From assembly GCA_018267705.1 (NCBI GenBank), contig JAFDXX010000017.1, positions 154,053 to 218,052 of the forward strand: a DNA stretch of 64,000 nt, read 5' to 3'. The stretch's first letter is position 1, and each line of letters begins with the position of its first letter. Position numbers and translations under genes: made by a program. A model generated the notes under the pieces. That model had not been told where the DNA came from, did not search any database, and worked only from the letters and a program-made list of their open reading frames with translations. This DNA is from Bacteroidota bacterium (lineage in GTDB: Bacteria > Bacteroidota > Bacteroidia > Chitinophagales > Chitinophagaceae). Of the stretch, positions 35,741-44,306 are shown in pieces.

Positions 35741-36730
35741 ATGAAAATTCTTATCATTCGTTTTTCATCAATCGGCGATATTGTTTTAACAACGCCTGCT
35801 ATTCGTTGTTTAAAACAACAAATAAATAATGTATCTGTTCACTACTTAACAAAAGAAAATTATGCAAGCATTCTTACTTCTAATCCATATATAGATAAAG
35901 TAATTACATTAAATAATGATTGGAGTTTAATGATTGCAGAATTAAAGAAAGAACAATATGATTATATAATTGATCTTCATCATAACCTCAGGACCTTAAA
36001 AGTAAAACGAGCATTAAAAAAAGTAAAAAGTTTTTCTTTTAATAAACTGAATATTCAAAAGTGGTTACTTACTGCATTTAAAATTAATATACTGCCTACC
36101 GAACATATAGTTGATAGATATATGAACACATTAAAAAAAATGAATGTGTTTAATGATGGGCAAGGATTAGATTTTTTTATTCCTGAAAAAGATAAAGTTG
36201 CTTTAAAAGATATTCCTGCTTCGCATCACTTTGGTTTTATTGGAATTGTAATTGGAGCTGCTTTAAATACCAAAAAATTACCTCTATCAAAACTAAAAGA
36301 ATTGTGTGCTAAAATTAATCACCCAATAATTTTATTAGGTGGAAAAGAAGACAGAGAAATTGGTGATGATATTATGACGATTGATAATATTAAAATCTAT
36401 AATGCATGCGGAAAATTTAATTTGAATGAAAGTGCTGATTTAATTCGCCAATCTAAATGTATAATTACACACGATACAGGCCTTATGCATATTGCAGCTG
36501 CCTTAAAAAAGAAAATAATATCTGTTTGGGGAAATACTATTCCTGAATTTGGAATGACACCGTATTATGGAAATAATCAAATTCAAAATATCATATTTCA
36601 AGTTTCAAATTTAAGTTGTAGGCCGTGTAGTAAAATTGGTTACCATAAATGCCCTAAAAAACATTTTAAATGTATGCAGTTACAGAATGTGGAACGAATA
36701 GCAAAAAATACAATTGAATTGATAAAATAA
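35741..36730 (+). CDS. glycosyltransferase family 9 protein (heptosyltransferase-like)
   Basis: This 329-residue protein has the GT-B fold. It starts with the GT9 signature ILIIRFSSIGDIVLTTPAIRCLKQQ and ends with the donor-site ITHDTGLMHIAAALKKKIISVWGN. It probably adds heptose to lipopolysaccharide core or a similar glycan on the inner face of the cytoplasmic membrane. hldD, which makes the heptose donor, is also in this window but far away. A cluster of cysteines (CRPCSKIGYHKCPKKHFKC) near the C-terminus is unusual in composition but recurs in GT9 members. Confidence 0.9.
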   Translation: MKILIIRFSSIGDIVLTTPAIRCLKQQINNVSVHYLTKENYASILTSNPYIDKVITLNNDWSLMIAELKKEQYDYIIDLHHNLRTLKVKRALKKVKSFSFNKLNIQKWLLTAFKINILPTEHIVDRYMNTLKKMNVFNDGQGLDFFIPEKDKVALKDIPASHHFGFIGIVIGAALNTKKLPLSKLKELCAKINHPIILLGGKEDREIGDDIMTIDNIKIYNACGKFNLNESADLIRQSKCIITHDTGLMHIAAALKKKIISVWGNTIPEFGMTPYYGNNQIQNIIFQVSNLSCRPCSKIGYHKCPKKHFKCMQLQNVERIAKNTIELIK

Positions 36731-36867
36731 TTTTTATTGGCATATTGTTCGTTGTGCTTTCTAATACTTCAAAATTATAATTTACAAAAAACAGAATCTC
36801 ATAAAATGAATATGGTACCTACACGCAATTTCAATAAAATTGCTTAAATAAATTAAAATTAAATACA

Positions 36868-37239
36868 ATGAAATTTATTAAATTATCTCCAAACGTTTTT
36901 TATGCAGATATAAAAATAGGATTGAAGCTTTTTGTTGAATGCCTTGAATTTACAATTAGTTATGATGACTTAAATTCAAGCAATCCTTTTTGTGTTATTG
37001 AAAAAGACGGCCTTGGATTACATTTAATTCAAAACAAAGAATTTGCCGACAAAGACAGACCTGAAATACGTCTTGAAACTAATAACATAGAGGAAGTTTA
37101 TAATTCTGTAACAAAAAAATTCCCTGAATTACTTCACCCCAATTCAAAAAATATTTCAATTAAGCCTTGGAGAGCAAAAGAATTTGCGTTAAAAGATGAA
37201 TCAGATGTTTGTATAATTATTCAGCAATGGGAATTTTAG
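36868..37239 (+). CDS. VOC-superfamily protein (glyoxalase/bleomycin-resistance-like)
   Basis: This 123-residue protein has the size and beta-alpha-beta-beta-beta pattern of one VOC module pair. It has FYADIKIGLKLFVECLEFTISYDD at the N-terminus and KPWRAKEFALKDESDVCIIIQQW at the C-terminus, the latter typical of bleomycin-resistance-like proteins. Metal ligands of glyoxalase I are not clearly conserved, so it may be non-enzymatic. The substrate is unknown. Confidence 0.75.
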   Translation: MKFIKLSPNVFYADIKIGLKLFVECLEFTISYDDLNSSNPFCVIEKDGLGLHLIQNKEFADKDRPEIRLETNNIEEVYNSVTKKFPELLHPNSKNISIKPWRAKEFALKDESDVCIIIQQWEF

Positions 37240-37354
37240 CTGAAATGACTTTTAAAAAAATACATATAATAAAAAATAACTGTAGCACGAATACACACAT
37301 TATTGCTAAGCCATAAACTTATATGCAAAGTGAAATATTTGATGTTATAAAATA

Positions 37355-37387
37355 AAACTGCTCTTCAATAATTTTGAAGAGCAGTTT
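37355..37387 (-). terminator. terminator of mdh
   Basis: Perfect 12-base arms AAACTGCTCTTC and GAAGAGCAGTTT with a nine-base loop, followed on the minus strand by a T-rich tail. It may also stop plus-strand transcripts. Confidence 0.75.
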
Positions 37388-37412
37388 GTTATAACCAATG
37401 TGTAATAAAATT

Positions 37413-38342
37413 TTATAAGGTTTTCAATACATCATTCATATTTCTTACTGCATCAGCACTTTTATTAAATGCGGCTTGTTCAGTAGCACTTAATTTAAAA
37501 TCAACAATTTTTTCCCAACCGTTTTTACCTAATACAACTGGTACTACTAAAGAAATATCTTGTTGACCATATTCTCCTTCTAAATAAACACCACTTGAAA
37601 TTAATTTTTTCTCATCACGTAAAATACTTTCAACCATTGATGCTACACCTGCACCCGGTGCATACCATGCACTTGTACCAATTAATTTGGTTAAAGTAGC
37701 ACCGCCTACCATTGTATCGGCAACAATTTTAGCTTGTTGTTCTTCAGTTAAAAAATGTGTTACGGGTGTGCTATTCCATGTAGCATGTTTAATTAAAGGA
37801 ATCATAGTTGTATCTCCGTGTCCGCCAATTACAACTGCATTTAAATCGGCAGGAGAACATTGTAAGGCCTGACTTAAATAATATCTAAAACGTGCAGAAT
37901 CTAATGCACCACCCATTCCTAATACTTTATTTTTAGCTAAGCCTGAAGTTTTATAAGTTAAATAATTCATTGTATCCATTGGGTTTGAAACCACAATGAT
38001 GATGGTGTTGGGAGAATATTTTAAAATATTTTCTGTTACACTTTTTACAATGCCTGCGTTTACACCAATTAATTCTTCGCGTGTCATTCCGGGTTTACGT
38101 GGTAAGCCAGAAGTTATTACAACAACATCACTATTTGCGGTAGCAGCATAATCGTTTGTTACGCCTTTAATTTTTGTGTCAAACCCAAGTAATGCAGCGG
38201 TTTGCATCATATCAATACTTTTACCTTCGGCAACACCTTCTTTAATATCAAGTAATATTAATTCATTGCACAATTCTTTGCGTGCAATATTATCGGCACA
38301 GGTAGCACCAACGGCTCCGGCACCAATTACTGTAACTTTCAT
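37413..38342 (-). CDS. mdh: malate dehydrogenase
   Basis: This 309-residue LDH-like MDH has the NAD-binding VIGAGAVGATCADNIA at the start and TSGLPRKPGMTREELI. The catalytic histidine is in VVIGGHGDTTMIPL. Three arginines expected for malate/oxaloacetate binding (in RKPGMTR and SARFRYYL) are present. It interconverts malate and oxaloacetate in the TCA cycle. It has its own promoter and terminator. Confidence 0.95.
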   Translation of the reverse strand: MKVTVIGAGAVGATCADNIARKELCNELILLDIKEGVAEGKSIDMMQTAALLGFDTKIKGVTNDYAATANSDVVVITSGLPRKPGMTREELIGVNAGIVKSVTENILKYSPNTIIIVVSNPMDTMNYLTYKTSGLAKNKVLGMGGALDSARFRYYLSQALQCSPADLNAVVIGGHGDTTMIPLIKHATWNSTPVTHFLTEEQQAKIVADTMVGGATLTKLIGTSAWYAPGAGVASMVESILRDEKKLISSGVYLEGEYGQQDISLVVPVVLGKNGWEKIVDFKLSATEQAAFNKSADAVRNMNDVLKTL

Positions 38343-38380
38343 GAAATAAAATTTATAAGTGAGTGAAATAATTTGCGTTG

Positions 38381-38388
38381 CAAAATTA
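38381..38388 (-). promoter_or_regulatory. -7 element of the mdh promoter
   Basis: Minus-strand TAATTTTG matches TAnnTTTG exactly, about 38 bases before the mdh ATG. No clear -33 TTTG was seen. Confidence 0.45.
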
Positions 38389-38478
38389 CATGAATGATGT
38401 GGGAATTAAATTGTTTTTTATTGTTGGATAAAACAAAAAATAGGGATAAAAATAATTTACATATTTGGCAGCTTATTA

Positions 38479-38988
38479 TTATTTAACTGCTTCAAGTAAT
38501 TCTTCAGGTTTTACACCTTCTCTATATTCTTTAAAAAACATATCATTTTTATAGATTGCCATATAGGGTGTAAATTCTACTCTAAAAAATGCAGGAATAA
38601 AATATTTGGGGTCTCTTCCTACAACCATATTGGGCATTTTAGTGAGCTGATATTTTTCTTTAAATGCTGTATTATCGGAAACAGGATAGTATGATACCCA
38701 TACAAAAAATATATTATCTAATTGCTCTTTAACTTTTACTAGCTCTTTAGCTTCATATTGGCAGTGCCCACATTCGGGGCTAAAATAAATGATAGCAATT
38801 GTTTTATCTTTTGGTAGTTGTGCATTGGTAAACCAAGTAGTATCTGTTCCTGATATTGATGTAATAATTTTAATGGTTGGTGTGTGTGGGTATTTTAAAT
38901 AAGGTGCAGAAGAATCTTTTTTGTTTTCTGTTTGTGCAAATGCAGCAACACAAGGTATTAATAATAAAACGGTAATTAAATATTTCAT
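38479..38988 (-). CDS. periplasmic thioredoxin-like protein
   Basis: This 169-residue protein has a Sec signal (ending AAFAQ) and a thioredoxin fold with the active site CGHC (Cys73 and Cys76) in IIYFSPECGHC. The cis-proline loop is FTPYMAIY. It resembles the TlpA/ResA group and would reduce or exchange disulfides in the periplasm. Its partner is unknown. It follows mlaF by 76 bases on the same strand. Confidence 0.85.
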   Translation of the reverse strand: MKYLITVLLLIPCVAAFAQTENKKDSSAPYLKYPHTPTIKIITSISGTDTTWFTNAQLPKDKTIAIIYFSPECGHCQYEAKELVKVKEQLDNIFFVWVSYYPVSDNTAFKEKYQLTKMPNMVVGRDPKYFIPAFFRVEFTPYMAIYKNDMFFKEYREGVKPEELLEAVK

Positions 38989-39064
38989 TTGCTTTATTTG
39001 AATGATTAAAAGTATTTAAATAAAGGATTGATAGAATATTAAAACTGTTAAAATGAATTTGATT

Positions 39065-39841
39065 TTATTTTTTTTGTTCAGCTTCAAGCATTCGCATTTG
39101 CTTGGCATCTTGCAAAAAGTCAGATGCAAAAATAAAATTGTTCAACAATTCATCTTTACTAAAAATAATATCTTTATTACTTCCTTCCCATTGTTTATTG
39201 CCTTTGTGTAAGTAAATAATATTATCTCCAATTTCCATAACACTATTCATATCATGAGTTACAACAATCGTGGTAATATTATAATCGGTTGTAATTTGTT
39301 TTATTAGTTTATCTATTAATAAAGAAGTTTGTGGGTCTAACCCACTGTTCGGTTCATCACAAAACAAATATTTTGGGTTTAAGACAATTGCTCTTGCTAT
39401 ACCAACACGTTTTTTCATTCCACCGCTTATTTCGCTAGGATATTTTTTATTGGCATCTTTTAAATTTACTCTTTCTAATACTTCATTACAACGCTTCTTT
39501 TTTTCTGATTGAGAAAGTTGTGTAAACATATCTAACGGAAATAAAATATTTTGTTCAACCGTCATGCTATCAAATAATGCACTGCCTTGAAATAGCATGC
39601 CAATATCTTGCCGAAGCATTTTTTTTGCTTCATTATTCATATTCAGCATATTCTCTCCGTTATACAAAACTTCACCTTCATCGGGTTTAAATAAACCCAC
39701 CATGCATTTGGTAAAAACAGTTTTTCCGCTACCGCTTGTACCAATTATTAAATTGCATTTACCCGCTTGCATTTGTGCAGATATGTTGTTAATGATAATT
39801 TTATCTCCAAAAGATTTTTTTATATTTTTTACTTCTATCAT
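39065..39841 (-). CDS. MlaF-like ABC transporter ATP-binding protein
   Basis: This 258-residue ATPase has Walker A GTSGSGKT, an ABC signature of the form ISGGMKKRVGIARAI, and Walker B YLFCDEPNSGLDP. The DEPNSGLDP and SGGMKKR variants are the mark of the MlaF/TTG2A group, which energises phospholipid movement between inner and outer membranes. An mlaE permease and an mlaD binding protein are normally adjacent; here the neighbours are lysA upstream (13 bases) and a thioredoxin-like gene downstream. The partner must be encoded elsewhere. Confidence 0.87.
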   Translation of the reverse strand: MIEVKNIKKSFGDKIIINNISAQMQAGKCNLIIGTSGSGKTVFTKCMVGLFKPDEGEVLYNGENMLNMNNEAKKMLRQDIGMLFQGSALFDSMTVEQNILFPLDMFTQLSQSEKKKRCNEVLERVNLKDANKKYPSEISGGMKKRVGIARAIVLNPKYLFCDEPNSGLDPQTSLLIDKLIKQITTDYNITTIVVTHDMNSVMEIGDNIIYLHKGNKQWEGSNKDIIFSKDELLNNFIFASDFLQDAKQMRMLEAEQKK

Positions 39842-39854
39842 GTTTTAATACTTC

Positions 39855-41072
39855 TTAAAGAAACGATAATGTTTTTTGGTTTTTTAGTAAATCTTCAAAA
39901 GTATCTTTATCTCTAATTAAGTGAAATTCATTATTTATAAATAATACTTCTGCCGGTTTGTAACGGCTGTTAAAGTTGCTGCTCATTTCAAAGCCATAAG
40001 CTCCGGCATTGTAAAAAACTAAATAATCTTCTTCGCGTATTTCATTTATTTTTCTATCCCATGCAAACGTATCAGTCTCGCAAATATTTCCTGTAATGGT
40101 ATAATGTTTTATTGCACCGGTTGGATTGCTTATGTTTTTTATTTTATGATAAGCATCGTAAAACATGGGGCGAATTAAATGATTAAAACCGCTATTTATT
40201 CCTGCAAAAATGGTGGTATTGCTTTCTTTTAAAACATTAACCTGTGTAATTAAATAACCACATTCACTTACCATAAACTTACCCGGCTCAAACCAAACTT
40301 GTAAGGGTTTGTTGTAGGGATGGTTGTCAAAAGCTTCTTTTACTTTTTCTGCTAATAAATTAATATCGGTTTCGGTATCTCCGTTTTTGTAAGGTACTTT
40401 AAAACCACCGCCTAAATCAATAGATTCTAATTCTTTAAACTTAGGCATTATTTCAAACAATACTTCAATTCCTTTTACAAATACATCAACATCTTTTATT
40501 TCACTGCCTGTATGTATATGTAAATTTTTAATGTGTAAATTATATTTGTTTATTATTTGTAATATATCTTCAATTTGATTTATGGGTATTCCGAATTTAC
40601 TTTTATCGTGCCCTGTTGAAATTTTTAAATTACCGCCGGCCATAATATTGGGTCGAAGCCTAATGCCAATAGGATAGGTGTGCTTATATTTTTGCCCAAA
40701 TTTTTCAAGGTTAGAAAGACTGTCTATATTAATATGAATACCCAAATTTTTTGCTTCTTCAATTTCATTAAAAGCAATTCCATTAGAAGTATAAAGAATG
40801 CAATTAGGATTGAAACCTGCATGCAAGGCTAATTTTGCCTCATTAATGCTGCTACAATCAACATTACAACCAATACTTTTAATGTATTTTAAAATATTAA
40901 TATTTGTTAATGCTTTACAAGCGTAAAAAAAAGTTACATTGCTTTTGCTAAATGCTTGTTTTAGTTTATTGTATTGATCTGCAATTTTTTCTGCATGGTA
41001 CACATATAAAGGGGTACCAAATTTTTCTGCTGCTTTAATAAGTTGTTCGTTGCTTAATTGTTCTACCTGCAT
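39855..41072 (-). CDS. lysA: diaminopimelate decarboxylase
   Basis: This 405-residue protein is a fold-III PLP decarboxylase. The PLP lysine is Lys53 in FFYACKALTNINI. Also present are HIHTGSEI, the phosphate-binding SIDLGGGFKVPY and, from the partner subunit, GNICETDTFA. It makes lysine from meso-diaminopimelate. It is upstream of mlaF with a 13-base gap and downstream of tRNA-Glu and its terminator. Confidence 0.93.
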   Translation of the reverse strand: MQVEQLSNEQLIKAAEKFGTPLYVYHAEKIADQYNKLKQAFSKSNVTFFYACKALTNINILKYIKSIGCNVDCSSINEAKLALHAGFNPNCILYTSNGIAFNEIEEAKNLGIHINIDSLSNLEKFGQKYKHTYPIGIRLRPNIMAGGNLKISTGHDKSKFGIPINQIEDILQIINKYNLHIKNLHIHTGSEIKDVDVFVKGIEVLFEIMPKFKELESIDLGGGFKVPYKNGDTETDINLLAEKVKEAFDNHPYNKPLQVWFEPGKFMVSECGYLITQVNVLKESNTTIFAGINSGFNHLIRPMFYDAYHKIKNISNPTGAIKHYTITGNICETDTFAWDRKINEIREEDYLVFYNAGAYGFEMSSNFNSRYKPAEVLFINNEFHLIRDKDTFEDLLKNQKTLSFL

Positions 41073-41147
41073 ATTGCGAAGATAATAGAGAAGAAGGTTT
41101 AGAAATTTAAAGATTGGTGTGTATTAAAAGAACGGTAAAGTGTTAAA

Positions 41148-41186
41148 AACAAAAAAGCCCTGAAACTTTTATGTATCAAGGCGTTA
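41148..41186 (-). terminator. terminator of tRNA-Glu
   Basis: On the minus strand GCCTTGA/TCAGGGC with one G-U pair is followed by six T, just beyond the tRNA 3' end. Confidence 0.7.
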
Positions 41187-41191
41187 TTGTT

Positions 41192-41266
41192 TGGTAGCCG
41201 GTACGGGAATCGAACCCGTCTTTGCCCCGTGAAAGGGGGCTGTCCTAGCCGATAGACGAACCGGCC
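41192..41266 (-). tRNA. tRNA-Glu (anticodon UUC)
   Basis: Seventy-five bases on the minus strand fold into a full cloverleaf. The acceptor stem GGCCGGT/ACCGGCT has a G-U first pair. The D arm is GGCTAGGACAGCC-like, and the anticodon loop CTTTCAC has TTC at positions 34-36. The T loop is GGTTCGATTCC. The CCA end is encoded. A matching promoter lies 18 bases upstream and a terminator directly downstream, so the gene is a single unit. Confidence 0.96.
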
Positions 41267-41283
41267 GTTTGTTTATCGGGCTG

Positions 41284-41315
41284 CAAAAATAGGGGGCTGC
41301 TTTTTCCTATCCAAA
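41284..41315 (-). promoter_or_regulatory. Bacteroidota housekeeping promoter of tRNA-Glu
   Basis: Minus-strand TTTG (41315-41312), 20 bases, then TATTTTTG (41291-41284): both consensus elements at ideal spacing. The expected start lies about 12 bases before the tRNA 5' end. Confidence 0.75.
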
Positions 41316-41332
41316 ATAATTATTTATTGTTT

Positions 41333-41367
41333 TTAAAAAAACGCCTATTGTGAAAACACAACAGGCG
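41333..41367 (-). terminator. Rho-independent terminator upstream of the tRNA-Glu promoter
   Basis: On the minus strand an 11-bp stem CGCCTGTTGTG/CACAATAGGCG (one G-U) with a four-base loop is followed by seven T. No annotated gene lies before it in that direction, so it should end an unannotated minus-strand transcript starting between here and efp. Confidence 0.75.
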
Positions 41368-41475
41368 AAAAACTAAAACTACCTCAACCTATAATTAAGT
41401 ACTTAGATGTTTATTTGTTTATAAAGTTTAATAAATCAAAAAAATAAGAATTTTATAAATCTAAAAAGTCAATAA
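41368..41475 (-). ncRNA. possible small RNA divergent from efp
   Basis: A transcript ending at the terminator at 41333 would have to start in this region. A near-consensus -7 element (AATTTTTG on the minus strand) lies near 41480-41487, which would give an RNA of about 140 bases. No ORF with a plausible start is present. The call rests only on the orphan terminator. Confidence 0.3.
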
Positions 41476-41497
41476 ACAAAAATTCGAGCAGCTTCCC

Positions 41498-41505
41498 TAC
41501 TTTTG
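41498..41505 (+). promoter_or_regulatory. -7 element of the efp promoter
   Basis: TACTTTTG matches TAnnTTTG exactly. The ATG follows 18 bases later, giving a leader of about 12 bases. No clear -33 TTTG was found. Confidence 0.5.
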
Positions 41506-41523
41506 CCGCCTTAAATAAAATTT

Positions 41524-42090
41524 ATGGCAACAACATCAGACATTAGTCGTGGTATGATTTTAAAGTTAGACGGTAGCCTTTATAGTGTAATAGAGTTTGG
41601 AGAAAATAAAACTGCTAGAGCAGCAGCCAAAGTTTGGGCAAAGCTTAAAGGAGTTGATAATAACCGTACTATTGAAAAAACATGGAATAGCGGCGAAAAT
41701 ATTTTTCCGGTAAGAGTAGAGAAAAAAGCTTTTCAATATTTATATAAAGATGACAGTGGTTATAATTTAATGAATAATGAAACTTTTGAGCAAATTGCTT
41801 TAGCAGAAACAATGATTGATGCTCCACAATTTTTAAAAGATGGCAGCGAAGTTTTTGTTTATATAAATACCGAAACCGAACAACCTATTGGTGCAGAGTT
41901 ACCCGAAAAAATTGTTGTTACTATTACTTATTGTGAGCCGGGTGTTAGGGGTGATACAGCCACACGTGCACTAAAAACTGCAACTATTGAAACTGGTGCA
42001 ACGGTGCAAGTGCCTTTATTTGTAAATGAAGGAGAAACTATTCGCATTAATACCAAAACGGGCGAATATGTTGAAAGAGTAAAAGAATAA
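41524..42090 (+). CDS. efp: elongation factor P with Arg at the tip position
   Basis: This 188-residue protein has the normal length and three beta-barrel domains. It relieves ribosome stalling at polyproline. The tip loop reads ENKTARAAAKVWAKLKG. Counting back from the conserved KLK, the residue that is Lys34 in E. coli is Arg32 here, as in EF-Ps that are rhamnosylated by EarP. No earP, epmA or epmB lies in the window. The usual PGKGGAF loop is replaced. Lys29, just before, is an alternative modification site. Confidence 0.95.
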   Translation: MATTSDISRGMILKLDGSLYSVIEFGENKTARAAAKVWAKLKGVDNNRTIEKTWNSGENIFPVRVEKKAFQYLYKDDSGYNLMNNETFEQIALAETMIDAPQFLKDGSEVFVYINTETEQPIGAELPEKIVVTITYCEPGVRGDTATRALKTATIETGATVQVPLFVNEGETIRINTKTGEYVERVKE

Positions 42091-42106
42091 ACAAAAAATA
42101 TTTATA

Positions 42107-42140
42107 CAATACCTTGCAAACGCAGGGTATTGCTTCTTTT
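42107..42140 (+). terminator. Rho-independent terminator after efp
   Basis: Arms CAATACCTTGC and GCAGGGTATTG with a four-base loop and one U-G pair, followed by a T-rich tail. Confidence 0.7.
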
Positions 42141-42339
42141 AGAGCATTGCTATTCAAAAAAATAATGAATAAAATCAAATAATGGTAAACTGGTTTGGAT
42201 TAAATTTTTTAAGAAAATCTTCAGTTTTTGAATGATTTTACCTTAAAAACTTGCAAATTCTACCTTTTTTTAACTAATTTGCTTCACTTTTACTTTAAAG
42301 TTTTTTCCTAACCAAATTGCCATCATTAAAACACAGTTT

Positions 42340-42819
42340 ATGGATTTAAAACAAATTCACGAGTTAATTAAAGTTGTAAATAAGAGTAACATTGGAGAAA
42401 TTAGTATTGAAGATAAAGATGGAAAAGTTACCATCAAACAAAAAGAAGCACCGGTAGTTACAGTTGCACAACCGGTTTCTACACCTCAAGTTTATAATGT
42501 TACACCACAAGCCCCTGCTGCTGTTCAGGCTGCTTCAGCCCCACAAACAACTGCTCCCGCTACAGTTAAAACCGATAACTTAATTACTATTAAAAGCCCA
42601 ATGATTGGTACTTTCTACCGCAAATCATCTCCCGATAAACCTTCGTTTGTAGAAGTTGGAGACGAGGTGTCTATTGGCAAAGTGGTATGTATTATTGAAG
42701 CCATGAAATTATTTAACGAAATAGAAAGTGAAGTTTCAGGAAAAATTGTAAAAGTATTGGTTGAAAATGCAAGCCCTGTAGAGTATGACCAACCTTTGTT
42801 TTTAGTAGAACCTGCATAA
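42340..42819 (+). CDS. accB: biotin carboxyl carrier protein of acetyl-CoA carboxylase
   Basis: This 159-residue protein has an N-terminal region, a flexible Ala/Pro/Gln/Thr linker at about 38-78, and a C-terminal biotinyl domain with Lys123 in EAMKLFNE as the biotin site. It carries the carboxyl group made by AccC. It lies 77 bases upstream of accC on the same strand, the standard accBC pair. A 249-base gap follows efp, which ends at its own terminator. Confidence 0.96.
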   Translation: MDLKQIHELIKVVNKSNIGEISIEDKDGKVTIKQKEAPVVTVAQPVSTPQVYNVTPQAPAAVQAASAPQTTAPATVKTDNLITIKSPMIGTFYRKSSPDKPSFVEVGDEVSIGKVVCIIEAMKLFNEIESEVSGKIVKVLVENASPVEYDQPLFLVEPA

Positions 42820-42896
42820 TTATTAAATGTGCAAGCATGCAAATGTGCAAATGATTTTTGTACATCTACACATTTTCTAATCTTCAAATTAAATAA

Positions 42897-44237
42897 ATGT
42901 TTAAAAAAATATTAATAGCTAATCGTGGAGAAATTGCTTTGCGTGTTATACGTACATGCAGAGAAATGGGAATTAAAACCGTTGCCGTTTACTCAACCGC
43001 CGATAAAGATTCTTTACATGTTCGTTTTGCAGATGAAGCAGTATGTATTGGTAAACCGGCTGGAACAGATTCATATTTAAATATTCCTCATATAATGGCG
43101 GCGGCAGAAATTACCAATGCCGATGCAATACATCCGGGTTATGGGTTTCTTGCAGAAAATGCAAAATTCTCTCAAATATGTGCTGAACATGGCATTAAAT
43201 TTATTGGCCCAACACCCGAAATGATTAATAAAATGGGTGATAAAATTACTGCCAAAGAAACCATGATTAAAGCAGGTGTGCCTGTAGTTCCTGGTAGTGG
43301 TGGTTTATTAGAAAATGTAGCACAAGCAAAAGATTTAGCAAAAAATGTTGTAGGATATCCTGTTATTTTAAAAGCCACTGCCGGCGGTGGTGGTAAAGGA
43401 ATGAGAGTTGTATGGAAAGAAGAAGATATTGAAAAAGCTTTTGAAACAGCTAAAGCAGAAGCTGCCGCATCGTTTAAAAACGATGGTATTTATATGGAAA
43501 AATTTGTAGAAGAACCACGCCATATTGAAATACAAATTGCAGGAGATCAATACGGTAATGTGTGCCATATGAGTGAACGCGATTGTTCTATTCAACGTCG
43601 TCATCAAAAATTAGTTGAAGAATCTCCCTCTCCGTTTATGACACCCGAATTGCGTAAAGCCATGGGTGAAGCTGCTATTAAAGCTGCATCGGCTATAAAC
43701 TATGAAAGCGTTGGTACTATTGAGTTTTTAGTAGATAAGCATCGCAATTTTTACTTTATGGAAATGAATACTCGTATTCAGGTAGAGCATTGCGTTACTG
43801 AAGAAGTTATCAATTTTGATTTGATTAAAGAACAAATTAAAATTGCCATGGGCGAAAAAATATCGGGTAAAAATTATGAACCTACCATGCATGCTATTGA
43901 ATGTAGAATTAATGCTGAAGATCCGTATAACGATTTTAGACCTTCTCCCGGAAAAATTACCATACTACATACTCCCGGAGGCCATGGTGTACGTGTAGAT
44001 AGTCATGTGTATGCAGGTTACGTAATTCCACCTTATTATGATAGTATGATTGGTAAATTAATTACTATTGCACGCACCCGTGAAGAAGCAATAGATACTA
44101 TGTACCGAGCTTTAAGTGAATATGTAATTGAAGGCGTAAAAACAACAATTCCTTTTCATTTGCAATTAATGAAGAATGAAGATTTCAGAAAAGGAAATTT
44201 TACCACCAAGTTTTTAGAAACATTTAAAATGCAATGA
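42897..44237 (+). CDS. accC: acetyl-CoA carboxylase biotin carboxylase subunit
   Basis: This 446-residue ATP-grasp enzyme has [19 protein letters not shown] at the N-terminus, the glycine-rich ATP loop [27 protein letters not shown], and [15 protein letters not shown]. It carboxylates the biotin of AccB in the first step of fatty acid synthesis. It is the second gene of accBC and ends at a bidirectional terminator. Confidence 0.97.
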   Translation: MFKKILIANRGEIALRVIRTCREMGIKTVAVYSTADKDSLHVRFADEAVCIGKPAGTDSYLNIPHIMAAAEITNADAIHPGYGFLAENAKFSQICAEHGIKFIGPTPEMINKMGDKITAKETMIKAGVPVVPGSGGLLENVAQAKDLAKNVVGYPVILKATAGGGGKGMRVVWKEEDIEKAFETAKAEAAASFKNDGIYMEKFVEEPRHIEIQIAGDQYGNVCHMSERDCSIQRRHQKLVEESPSPFMTPELRKAMGEAAIKAASAINYESVGTIEFLVDKHRNFYFMEMNTRIQVEHCVTEEVINFDLIKEQIKIAMGEKISGKNYEPTMHAIECRINAEDPYNDFRPSPGKITILHTPGGHGVRVDSHVYAGYVIPPYYDSMIGKLITIARTREEAIDTMYRALSEYVIEGVKTTIPFHLQLMKNEDFRKGNFTTKFLETFKMQ

Positions 44238-44256
44238 TTAAATAATTAATTAAATA

Positions 44257-44288
44257 AAAAAATCCTGATATATATATCAGGATTTTTT
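44257..44288. terminator. bidirectional terminator between accC and a Spy-like gene
   Basis: Stem AATCCTGATA/TATCAGGATT with a four-base loop, flanked by A-runs and T-runs on both sides. It serves the convergent accC and the gene that begins at 44687. Confidence 0.85.
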
Positions 44289-44306
44289 TATTTAAACAAG
44301 TTGTAA

